Shown here one piece after another: positions 9,082 to 16,898 of a stretch of 64,000 bases of DNA. Under the pieces are notes generated by a model, which was not told the origin of the DNA, searched no databases, and saw only the letters and a list, made by a program, of their open reading frames with translations. Source of the stretch: Aliarcobacter vitoriensis (GTDB taxonomy: Bacteria > Campylobacterota > Campylobacteria > Campylobacterales > Arcobacteraceae); assembly GCF_003316695.1 (NCBI RefSeq), contig NZ_PDKB01000001.1, positions 62,001-126,000 on the forward strand, given 5' to 3'. Within the stretch, counting starts at the first letter, position 1, and the number at the start of each line of letters is the position of its first letter. A program made the translations under genes and the position numbers.

Positions 9082-9760
9082 TTTTTTCCTTTAAATTTTT
9101 ACATATTTCATAAATTCTTTTAAAAACGATTTCTCTTTCTTCAGAATATGGATTTTTAATCACAATGGTAGGTAAATATTTATTTAAGATATGAAATTTG
9201 CTTCTTACATGCCATCTTTGCCGTTCTATATCTAAAGGTAATTCATCGTCTGAAATTAATTGATCTTTACTTGTCATATATCCTGAGTTTCTCCTCTCTC
9301 TTCTGTATCTTAAATTATCTTCTTGAGATACATCAAAATAAATTAATAATTTAAACTTTAGGTTTTTAAAATAATCATTAAGATTTTGACTAAAAACCAT
9401 ATTGTGCGGTAAATTTTCAGGGTGTCCATTGTGAATTATCCCCTCATCCCATATTACAATATAGTCATCTATATTTTTTGTAATAACAGCATGTTCCAGT
9501 GTAAGTCTATCATACCAAGATATATTTCCAATGGCTCTTTTTGTTTCAAGTGTATTGTTTTGTAAGAAATCACCCCAATAAGCTATTTTCTCTCTAATTA
9601 GTGGATAATAATATTCAAGATTTGTCATGGAGGAGTTTCTTTCTTTTGCTAATTCCCATGCATCATTTTGTGTCAAAAATAAATGTGGAAATTTTTGAGC
9701 TAAATCTTTTGCAAATGTTGTTTTTCCTGCTGCTTCTGGTCCGATTAATTCAATATGCAT
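9065..9760 (-). CDS. P-loop kinase-like protein
   Basis: This 231-residue protein begins MHIELIGPEAAGKTTFAK, a Walker A motif (GPEAAGKTT) at residues 7-15. DYIVIWDEGII near residue 103 could be a Walker B-like strand, and an arginine-rich lid (RYRRERRNSGYM) follows near 155. The layout resembles small nucleoside- or sugar-kinase-type P-loop proteins (thymidylate kinase/AAA_33-like). It starts directly after the stop side of wecE and overlaps the small methyltransferase by 17 bp. The substrate is unknown; phosphorylation of a sugar or glycan end is one idea. Confidence 0.7.
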   Translation of the reverse strand: MHIELIGPEAAGKTTFAKDLAQKFPHLFLTQNDAWELAKERNSSMTNLEYYYPLIREKIAYWGDFLQNNTLETKRAIGNISWYDRLTLEHAVITKNIDDYIVIWDEGIIHNGHPENLPHNMVFSQNLNDYFKNLKFKLLIYFDVSQEDNLRYRRERRNSGYMTSKDQLISDDELPLDIERQRWHVRSKFHILNKYLPTIVIKNPYSEEREIVFKRIYEICKNLKEKNDTTK

Positions 9761-10897
9761 TCAAGCTCCAAAAAATTTATAAATAACATCGACTATATGT
9801 TTTATATCTTTATTTTCTAATCCATAATACATAGGCAATCTAATCAATCTTTCACTCTCCTTAGTTGTATAAATATCTTTTCCACTAAATCTACTAAATT
9901 TTAATCCAGCTTCAGCACTATGAAGTGGTACATAATGAAATACTGCATAAATATCATTTCCTTTCAAATATTCTAATAAAACTGACCTCTCTTCCAAATC
10001 TTTTACTTTTATGTAAAACATATGGGCATTTTGTACACATCCATCTGGGATTTTTGGAAGTTCTATAAAACCTCTATTTTCAAGCTCTTTTAGCCCATCA
10101 TAATACTTTTGCCAACTATTTAATCTATTTTGATTTATCTCATTGGCTTTTTCTAAATTTCCCCAAAGATATGCTGCACTTACATCATTCATAAGATAGC
10201 TACTACCCAAATCTACCCAAGAGTATTTATCGACCATTCCCCTAAAAAATTGGCTTCTATTTGTCCCTTTTTCTCTTATGATTTCAGCTCTTTGTATAAA
10301 ATTTTTGTCATTTATTATTAAAAGTCCACCCTCTCCTGCACTTGTATAATTTTTTGTTTCATGAAAACTAAAAGCCCCAAGATGTCCAATAGTACCTAAA
10401 GCTTTTCCTTTATAGCTACTCATCATACCTTGAGCTGCATCTTCAACTACAAAAAGATTATATTTTTTTGCTATATCCATAATAGTATCCATCGCACAAG
10501 CAACTCCTGCATAATGAACTGGAACTATAACTTTTGTTTTAGAAGTAATTGCTTCTTCTATTTTTGCCTCATCTATATTCATAGTATCAGGTCTTATATC
10601 TACAAAAACTATTTTTGCACCTCTTAGTACAAAAGCATTTGCAGTAGATACAAAAGTATATGAAGGTATAATTACTTCATCACCTTCTTTTATATCTAGT
10701 AAGATTGCAGCCATCTCAAGTGCATGTGTACAAGATGGAGTAAGAAAAGCTTTTTTACATTGTAGTTTTTCTTCAAACCATTTGTGACATTTTAAAGTAA
10801 ATTCTCCCTCTCCTGAGATTTTACTACTTTTTATAGACTCTAAAATATATTTTTCTTCGTTACCTGTAAATGGTGGTTTATTAAATGATATTAACAA
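9761..10897 (-). CDS. wecE: dTDP-4-amino-4,6-dideoxygalactose transaminase
   Basis: This DegT-family aminotransferase closely follows E. coli WecE (RffA). Shared segments include LTPSCTHALEMAAILLDI, IPSYTFVSTANAFVLRGAKI, KGTNRSQFFRG and DGCVQNAHMFYIK. The PLP lysine lies in FSFHETKNYT (about residue 182). WecE aminates dTDP-4-keto-6-deoxyglucose to dTDP-Fuc4N. I chose the TTG at 10897 because it gives MLISFNKPPF, which aligns with the start of WecE, and has AAAGGA about 6 bases before it. An in-frame ATG at 10927 would add ten residues inside the upstream gene. Its substrate genes rmlA/rmlB survive here only as fragments at 8179-8405, so they must be elsewhere if the enzyme works. Confidence 0.93.
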   Translation of the reverse strand: MLISFNKPPFTGNEEKYILESIKSSKISGEGEFTLKCHKWFEEKLQCKKAFLTPSCTHALEMAAILLDIKEGDEVIIPSYTFVSTANAFVLRGAKIVFVDIRPDTMNIDEAKIEEAITSKTKVIVPVHYAGVACAMDTIMDIAKKYNLFVVEDAAQGMMSSYKGKALGTIGHLGAFSFHETKNYTSAGEGGLLIINDKNFIQRAEIIREKGTNRSQFFRGMVDKYSWVDLGSSYLMNDVSAAYLWGNLEKANEINQNRLNSWQKYYDGLKELENRGFIELPKIPDGCVQNAHMFYIKVKDLEERSVLLEYLKGNDIYAVFHYVPLHSAEAGLKFSRFSGKDIYTTKESERLIRLPMYYGLENKDIKHIVDVIYKFFGA

Positions 10898-10899
10898 AG

Positions 10900-11541
10900 T
10901 TATTCCTTTAAATATTTTTTTAAACAAACTGTTTCAAAAGTAGAATATTTTTTTCTGTCTATACATTCAAACCAAATGTCTTCTTGTTCTTCAATATATT
11001 TAATTTTTTCTAAAAATTCTTTATTATGAAACTCTTTTGGTATTACTACAACTCCTGTATCATCACAAACAGCAATGGCATTATCATAAAAGTTTTTTCT
11101 TAATTGTATTTGCTTTAGTTGGTACTTGTTTTTTTGTATATTTTCATTTGAATAACCCACGGGACAGAAACCTTTACACCATATTTTCCAGTTTTCTTTG
11201 ATGAGTCGAGGAGCATCTCTTAATAAGCCATTTGTTACTATTGCACCAGCTTGCTTATATAATAATAAATATTTTGAAACTAAATCTCCAAAAACTGCTT
11301 TATCTTCATTATCAATTATATCTATAAAGACAATATCATTATCTTGTATATTTTGTATTTGTTCATGAACATCCCAATTTGTACCATTACAAGCATGCAC
11401 ATAGAAAAGATTACCTACTGCAAAATGTCCTTTATTAACTGAATTTGTATTTAATATAGCACCAGATTTTTCTAAACAATCTGAAATTTCAGTAGTAGAA
11501 ACTCTATTTCTTTTAATGAAATCTATAATATTTCTTTTCAT
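10900..11541 (-). CDS. RraA-like / class II aldolase-type family protein
   Basis: About 213 residues from the ATG at 11541; an in-frame ATG at 11613 would add 24 residues but lies deep in the preceding gene. The motifs NGLLRDAPRL and CDDTGVVVIPKEF match the RraA / 4-hydroxy-4-methyl-2-oxoglutarate aldolase-like family (GxxRD and DxxGVVVVP). Members are metal-dependent aldolases/decarboxylases of 2-oxoacids or the RNase E inhibitor RraA. Here it sits between a methyltransferase and wecE, so a carbon-chemistry role in making a sugar or sugar substituent is more likely than RNase control. The reaction is not known. Confidence 0.75.
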   Translation of the reverse strand: MKRNIIDFIKRNRVSTTEISDCLEKSGAILNTNSVNKGHFAVGNLFYVHACNGTNWDVHEQIQNIQDNDIVFIDIIDNEDKAVFGDLVSKYLLLYKQAGAIVTNGLLRDAPRLIKENWKIWCKGFCPVGYSNENIQKNKYQLKQIQLRKNFYDNAIAVCDDTGVVVIPKEFHNKEFLEKIKYIEEQEDIWFECIDRKKYSTFETVCLKKYLKE

Positions 11542-12205
11542 TCTTAAACCTTGTAAAAATAGTATCTTCTTTTTCAAAACTTTGGTCTTTGAAAATAAAA
11601 ACAGAAAACTCAAATGGCATATAATTATTTTTTAGTATAACATTTTTACTTAACTTATATGCCATATCCAAAATTCTTAATGGGTCACTATGAAATGTGT
11701 GTTCATATTGAAAATCTACTTTATTTGATAAAAAATCAAAAGCAATTCCATCTTTTGAAAGTTCAAAGGCTTTCTTCATAAAAGCTTCAATAAATTGGTA
11801 GTTGTTATAATCTAAAAGTTTAAAATTAAAAACACCAGATGCAACGATAATATCAAATGGTTTATTCAGTGATACTTTTAAAAAATCATCTAAAATGAAA
11901 TTTATATTATTTTCATTTTTGTAAATTTTTTTAGCCTCATTTATTAAATCTTCTACAATATCTATTCCTAAATATTTATAATCCTTTGTTTTTTGGCTAA
12001 TTAATTTATTTGCATCTCCAAAACCACATCCAATATCCAAAATTGATTTATTCTCTAAATTAAACTCTTCAAATAGAATATGGTATCTTAAGTCTTGTTT
12101 CCCTTTATCCCAACCTAAAGCTTTTGGTGAATATCCAAATTCTTTATATCTTTTAGAATATCTATCTACTACAATTTTTTTGTCAGTTTCTGGCATATTT
12201 AACAT
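11513..12205 (-). CDS. class I SAM-dependent methyltransferase
   Basis: A 230-residue protein with motif I SILDIGCGFGDANKL near residues 54-68, YLGIDIVEDLI as the beta-2 acidic end and FDIIVASGVFNFK as motif II. The first residues could start at the ATG at 12205 or at an in-frame ATG three codons later. It abuts the amidohydrolase gene and overlaps the RraA-like gene by 29 bp (from the chosen start), so it is part of a tightly packed sub-operon (10900-15842). The substrate is unknown. Confidence 0.85.
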   Translation of the reverse strand: MLNMPETDKKIVVDRYSKRYKEFGYSPKALGWDKGKQDLRYHILFEEFNLENKSILDIGCGFGDANKLISQKTKDYKYLGIDIVEDLINEAKKIYKNENNINFILDDFLKVSLNKPFDIIVASGVFNFKLLDYNNYQFIEAFMKKAFELSKDGIAFDFLSNKVDFQYEHTFHSDPLRILDMAYKLSKNVILKNNYMPFEFSVFIFKDQSFEKEDTIFTRFKNEKKYYRFH

Positions 12206-12949
12206 TTATTTAATCTCCAAAAACTTTTTATAATTTAATTTTTGAATTAATTCAGAATCATTTTTATTTAATGCTTTTTTTATAACTTCATCATAGCAAG
12301 ATTTCATATATTTAATTCTAAATTCTGGGTAATCAGAACCAAACAAAATTCTATTTTCATTAAATTTAAAAAATTTAATGAAATCAACCCAAATAGAGGA
12401 GTCTTTTAAATATGCTAAAGAAAAAGAAAAATCATAATAAATATTCTTTAAATCTCTTGTATAAAGCATATATTCTAATACTTTATGTCCTCCACCATGA
12501 GCTAATAATACTTTTATATTACTAAACTTTTTTGCAATATATATTGATAACTCTAAATTAATATGATTTACTAAATTTGAACCATAATAAAAACAATCAA
12601 TTATAATAAATGAAAATTTTAAACTTTGCATCTTATTGTATATATTTTTAAAATTATTAACTGTAATATTTGACAATCTTGGATGAAGCTTAATACCTAA
12701 TTTTATATTTTTTGAAACCAGTAAATCAGTAATTTCAGAATCAAATAATTTATAATTTAAAGCAATGGCAGACAATGGATAATTTTCACTAAAATCATTC
12801 AAAAAAAATTTTAAAAATAACTGTTTTTCTTTATTTGTATTTAAAATAAGTATAAATCCCTCTAACTTACTAACTACTTCTTTAAAATCATTTATAATAT
12901 CACTTACTTTCATATTAAAATGGATATGTGAATCAAAAATTTTACTCAT
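12206..12949 (-). CDS. amidohydrolase-superfamily (TIM-barrel) metal hydrolase
   Basis: The 247-residue protein has the markers of the amidohydrolase-2 group. DSHIHF at residues 7-12 is the first metal-binding HxH. GIKLHPR lies near residue 85, VLLAHGGGHKVLEY near 150 carries a histidine ligand, and ILFGSDYPEFR near 208 carries the conserved aspartate. Such enzymes hydrolyse or decarboxylate small substrates. The gene abuts the methyltransferase and overlaps the ATP-grasp gene by 8 bp. Its role in a glycan locus is not established; removing or installing an amide-linked substituent is conceivable. Confidence 0.8.
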   Translation of the reverse strand: MSKIFDSHIHFNMKVSDIINDFKEVVSKLEGFILILNTNKEKQLFLKFFLNDFSENYPLSAIALNYKLFDSEITDLLVSKNIKLGIKLHPRLSNITVNNFKNIYNKMQSLKFSFIIIDCFYYGSNLVNHINLELSIYIAKKFSNIKVLLAHGGGHKVLEYMLYTRDLKNIYYDFSFSLAYLKDSSIWVDFIKFFKFNENRILFGSDYPEFRIKYMKSCYDEVIKKALNKNDSELIQKLNYKKFLEIK

Positions 12950-14123
12950 ATTCTAAATATACCTTTTCATCAACTTCTTTTATTAATTTTTGTAAATCTT
13001 TTTCTTTTTTATGATAGGCTATAAAGTACCCAATACGGCTTCTATCATCATTTGGAGAGTTTATTATATCTCCAACTTGAAATTCAAAATCAAAATCTAT
13101 AATATTAGGATTATCTTTTAAAAAATCTATTCCATTAATTTTTTTTACTTTACCAATTTCAAAATCAAAAAACCTAAGAACAGCACAATTTTTATTTTTA
13201 TTTAAATCAACACTTAAATTAGTCTCACCTAAAGCTGATTTAATAAGTAATTCATTAACATCAACGCCTGAAACAGTTGGGATGATATGTGAAGATATTT
13301 TAGTTCCACCACCTCTAATTGCAGCCTCTATCAGATAAAACTTATTATTCCAATATTTATATTCAACATGTGTAATTCCAAAAGCTAACTTTTCAAATAA
13401 TTTATTATTAATTTTTTCAATTTCTTTTTGATTAAATTCTTCAAACTTAGTTTGATAAATTAATGACTTTGCAACATTAGGAAGATTTTTATAATGTTCT
13501 TTTTTTGAAATAGCTAATGTATAATGTTTTTTATTTGTTTTAAAACCTTCAACGGTAAGTTCAAATCCACCGATAAATTCTTCCACTAGTATAGTATTAT
13601 CTACAGAATATTCCATTGTATAATTAAATCTTTCTTTTAATTCATTGATAGAAGTTATTTTATAAACACCTCGACTCGACTGATTTGATAATGGCTTAAT
13701 AATAGCATCTGAGTCTAATGTTACAAAAAAACTTATAGCTTCATCAATTGTTTTACATTTTTTATATTTTGGATGAAAAAGATTTGCAATAATTAATTCT
13801 TTTCTCATTCTAGATTTATTTGTATAAAGATTAGCTACATCCATTCCTACACCATTTAAATCAAGTTTTTCTGATATATAAGCCACTGTATTAACAGCTA
13901 TATCACTTTGATCAGTAATTACAGCATCAATTTTTTCATCTATTGCTATTTGCAAATTTTTTTCTCTATCTAATACATTTTCAACATATGATTTATCAGC
14001 ATATTCAAAACCAATAGAATCTTTATAAAGATTTGAACAAATCGAATAATGTCCTAAATATTTTGTTTTTTGAATTACAGGGACTTGCCATTTACCTCCA
14101 CCTATAATTAAGATCTTTTTCAT
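12942..14123 (-). CDS. ATP-grasp ligase
   Basis: About 393 residues. It begins MKKILIIGGGKWQVPVIQK (pre-ATP-grasp Rossmann) and contains YTNKSRMRKEL, IIKPLSNQSSRGV (ATP lysine and the flexible loop) and VEEFIGGFELTVEGF. The metal/ATP site is FYLIEAAIRGGGTKISSHI. This is the CarB/PurK-like ATP-grasp fold used to join a carboxylate to an amine. I chose the ATG at 14123 because AGG precedes it by about 8 bases; an ATG at 14144 would overlap the PhyH gene. In this context it may couple an acid to an amino sugar such as Fuc4N or perosamine, which is inference. Confidence 0.85.
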   Translation of the reverse strand: MKKILIIGGGKWQVPVIQKTKYLGHYSICSNLYKDSIGFEYADKSYVENVLDREKNLQIAIDEKIDAVITDQSDIAVNTVAYISEKLDLNGVGMDVANLYTNKSRMRKELIIANLFHPKYKKCKTIDEAISFFVTLDSDAIIKPLSNQSSRGVYKITSINELKERFNYTMEYSVDNTILVEEFIGGFELTVEGFKTNKKHYTLAISKKEHYKNLPNVAKSLIYQTKFEEFNQKEIEKINNKLFEKLAFGITHVEYKYWNNKFYLIEAAIRGGGTKISSHIIPTVSGVDVNELLIKSALGETNLSVDLNKNKNCAVLRFFDFEIGKVKKINGIDFLKDNPNIIDFDFEFQVGDIINSPNDDRSRIGYFIAYHKKEKDLQKLIKEVDEKVYLEYE

Positions 14124-14127
14124 TAAT

Positions 14128-14925
14128 TTACCTAATATAAACATTTGTCATATCATACTGCCCACTTTTAAATTTTCTTATATTCCCAGGCTCTCTAAAT
14201 TCTAAATAATTTTGACAAATTCTTACATCCCAACCTAATCGTTGCTTAACTAATTCTGAAGCCATATTTAACATGTCTCCTGAACTATTTATAAAATCTA
14301 TTTGTTGCTTAAATGGTGCTAATGTGTACTTTATAACAATCATGGGTCTTGAAATATTAGTTTTATTTATACCAGCTCTATGCCATAATGATGCATCCAC
14401 AACAAATGCTTCACCAGCTTTTCCATAAGTTGATACATAATGAGCTTGCATAAACTCTTCAGATGGCATTTTCTCAAATAAATGTGTAGAAGGCACATAT
14501 TCTGTAGATCCATTTATATTTGAATAATCAACTAATGGTATCATTACTATTACACTTGTTCTTGTATCTTTAAAAAATGGTTGATCTCTATGAAACTGAT
14601 ATCCTATCATATCAGAATGAATTTCATGATTTATAATAGCATTATATGAATGAACTACTGCCTTATCATTCAATATAGAATTTATATAAGTGTTTAAAAC
14701 TTTATTTTCTAATAATTCATAATATTTACCACCAAATCTTCCCAAATCTCTAATAACTTCATAATCAAATTTTAATAAATGTTCTTTGCCAAATTTTTCT
14801 ATATCTTCCTGTTTTTTTCTCTCTAAATCACTTTTGTATTTAGATATTTCATCATCTGTTAAAAATTTGCCAAGTAATGTAACACCATAAATATTCATTT
14901 CTTCTATGGCTTTTTTGATATTCAT
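14128..14925 (-). CDS. phytanoyl-CoA dioxygenase (PhyH)-family oxygenase
   Basis: A 265-residue protein of the PhyH type of non-heme Fe(II)/2-oxoglutarate dioxygenases. The HxD iron ligands are in YQFHRDQPFF near residue 115. The distal histidine is probably in SLWHRAGIN near residue 182, followed by the basic residue of the SRPMIVIKY strand (2-oxoglutarate binding). The segment NGSTEYVPSTHLF is typical of the family. It would hydroxylate a small acid or a sugar-bound group. It is two bases from the propeller protein and four from the ATP-grasp gene, so it belongs to the same functional set. Confidence 0.85.
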   Translation of the reverse strand: MNIKKAIEEMNIYGVTLLGKFLTDDEISKYKSDLERKKQEDIEKFGKEHLLKFDYEVIRDLGRFGGKYYELLENKVLNTYINSILNDKAVVHSYNAIINHEIHSDMIGYQFHRDQPFFKDTRTSVIVMIPLVDYSNINGSTEYVPSTHLFEKMPSEEFMQAHYVSTYGKAGEAFVVDASLWHRAGINKTNISRPMIVIKYTLAPFKQQIDFINSSGDMLNMASELVKQRLGWDVRICQNYLEFREPGNIRKFKSGQYDMTNVYIR

Positions 14926-14927
14926 AT

Positions 14928-15842
14928 TTATTCCTCAACTTTATTCGTCATTACTGCTAAACCTATTCCACTTTTTCCGAAACCATTGCCGTTATACATC
15001 ATATATCGTTTATTATCATAATCAAATACGTACCCATATTCTATCATTTCACTATCCCAGCCTTTACTAGATACATTAATTCCTACTTTTTTATCCATTC
15101 TAGACCATTCTAGACCATCATATGATTCTGCATAACCAATTTTATAATATTTTCCTCTATATGAATACCACATTTTATAAATACCATTTTCATAAATGAC
15201 CATTGGCTTTGCAATAGTATATTCTTTTTCATCATTAAAATCGATAGCAATAATCCCTTCTCTCTTCCAATTTATTCCATCTAGGGATGTAGCATACTTA
15301 ATATGGTAATAGTGTAAAGGTTTGTCATTTTCTTCCCATCTATCAAAAGAGGTATACCACATTTTCCAAAGTTTACCTTCTTTTATTACACAACAAGATC
15401 CACTACAAATTGGTTCAGTGTTTATTCTATCGATTATAGGTACATTTAATAATCTTTCAAATTTTTTTATTTCAATATTATATTTAGCTAATCCAATATG
15501 AGTCCAGAAACCACCTATACCACCTTGAGTCCATCCGACATAGTATAGTAATAGCTCATTTCCATTTCTTACAATCCAAGGATATGAAACTCCGTTTTCA
15601 TCAAAATATCCTATTTTTCCAATATCAAATACTGGATCCTTTGAAATATGTAACACTTTTCTTAAATCTGATTTATCTAAAATGGCATATCCTATTCTAG
15701 AAATACCATTTTTATCTCTACCAACAAAATATAATTTAATTTCATCATTATAAATATCAACAAAAGTAGGTCCTCCATAGTGAGATAACCACCAAATACT
15801 TTCATCTGGTTTAATAATTAATCCTAGCTTTTCCCAATTCAT
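14928..15842 (-). CDS. five-bladed beta-propeller glycosidase-like protein
   Basis: A 304-residue protein with repeated propeller-blade signatures: KLYFVGRDKNG, LLLYYVGWTQG, WKMWYTSFDRW, YKMWYSYRGKY and RYMMYNGNG. SLDGINWKR and SYDGLEWSR are SxDGxxW turns. This is the pattern of GH43/GH32/GH130-like proteins. No signal peptide is visible, so it would act in the cytoplasm, which is unusual for a hydrolase. A phosphorylase, a sugar-binding or a non-catalytic role is possible. It is the most promoter-proximal member of the 10900-15842 cassette. Confidence 0.7.
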   Translation of the reverse strand: MNWEKLGLIIKPDESIWWLSHYGGPTFVDIYNDEIKLYFVGRDKNGISRIGYAILDKSDLRKVLHISKDPVFDIGKIGYFDENGVSYPWIVRNGNELLLYYVGWTQGGIGGFWTHIGLAKYNIEIKKFERLLNVPIIDRINTEPICSGSCCVIKEGKLWKMWYTSFDRWEENDKPLHYYHIKYATSLDGINWKREGIIAIDFNDEKEYTIAKPMVIYENGIYKMWYSYRGKYYKIGYAESYDGLEWSRMDKKVGINVSSKGWDSEMIEYGYVFDYDNKRYMMYNGNGFGKSGIGLAVMTNKVEE

Positions 15843-15884
15843 GTAAGTTTCCTTTTTTCTTTGGATTTTATATTAAAATAATTT

Positions 15885-16898
15885 TTAAATTTTAAAAATT
15901 ATTTCAAGTTGTGCTTTTAAATTAGATTCTGAATAATATTCCTTAATTTTTTGTATATTATTGTATATTACTTGTTCATCTAAAATTTCAAGGTTAATAC
16001 TTGCTATATCAAAAACTTGTACATTAATATTTTTGAAATGTTCCCAAGATGTAATATCATTTTTTATATAAACTTTCTTACCTAAACCTAAAAGAGTAAT
16101 TATATTTCCTATTGCTTGTTGCCTATTGTGGGCAAATATAGCTATATCTATGCTGTTTAAAAACTTATGATATTCTTCAATTAACATAAATTCTGTAAGA
16201 GGAATAAATTTATCTTTAAAAAGATTTTGACCTTTCATTATTATTTGATTAGCATATTTTTTATCCCCATAGGATAGTGGAGCAAATATCTTTATGTTTT
16301 CATTTTTAAATGGTAGAAGTTTCTTTAATACTTCATAATGATTATTTGTAGGATCTGCTGAATTCCCTAATTGTATATTTATAGTATTATGTTTTTTTAT
16401 TTCTATATTGTAATTTTTATATAAATTACTCGGATAAGCATAACAATGTATATTATAACCTTTAGCTTTGTAATATTTTTTTATATAAAGGCTATCTCCC
16501 ACAACACCAGTAATATAATTTCCTATATTTTTTATAATTTGATGCTGTATTTTACTTTTTGTTTCAGGAAAGTAAAAATCCCCTCCCCATGTAATCCAGT
16601 AACATTTTTTTAATAATTCTTGATTAAAATATAAAAGTACATTAACTTTATCTCTCCAAAGACCATGAAGAATTATCTTTTTTGCCATTTTCATATATTC
16701 TAACAAAGTTATAAATATATCATCATCTGTATGTAAAAATTCGACTTTATGCTCAGGAGTTAATCTGTAATCATATTTTTCACTTGTAATAAACACATAG
16801 TGGTGATTCTCTCTTCCAAAATGCTCATCTACAAAATCTATAAATGGAGCTAAAAATTTATCAAGAATCATCACATGTAGTATTTTGTGTTCACTCAT
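15885..16898 (-). CDS. wecF: 4-acetamido-4,6-dideoxygalactose (Fuc4NAc) transferase-like, GT56
   Basis: The 337-residue protein resembles enterobacterial WecF (GT56), which adds Fuc4NAc from its dTDP form to a lipid-linked glycan. Matching features are the HGLWRDKVNVLL segment, YWITWGGDFYFP near residue 120, INIQLGNSADPTNNHYEVL near 191 and the C-terminal FAHNRQQAIGNIITLLGLG. Its presence with wecE in one operon supports a Fuc4N-type residue in the glycan. No separate wecD N-acetyltransferase was seen in the window. The start ATG overlaps the stop of the upstream unknown gene by 4 bp. Confidence 0.82.
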   Translation of the reverse strand: MSEHKILHVMILDKFLAPFIDFVDEHFGRENHHYVFITSEKYDYRLTPEHKVEFLHTDDDIFITLLEYMKMAKKIILHGLWRDKVNVLLYFNQELLKKCYWITWGGDFYFPETKSKIQHQIIKNIGNYITGVVGDSLYIKKYYKAKGYNIHCYAYPSNLYKNYNIEIKKHNTINIQLGNSADPTNNHYEVLKKLLPFKNENIKIFAPLSYGDKKYANQIIMKGQNLFKDKFIPLTEFMLIEEYHKFLNSIDIAIFAHNRQQAIGNIITLLGLGKKVYIKNDITSWEHFKNINVQVFDIASINLEILDEQVIYNNIQKIKEYYSESNLKAQLEIIFKI

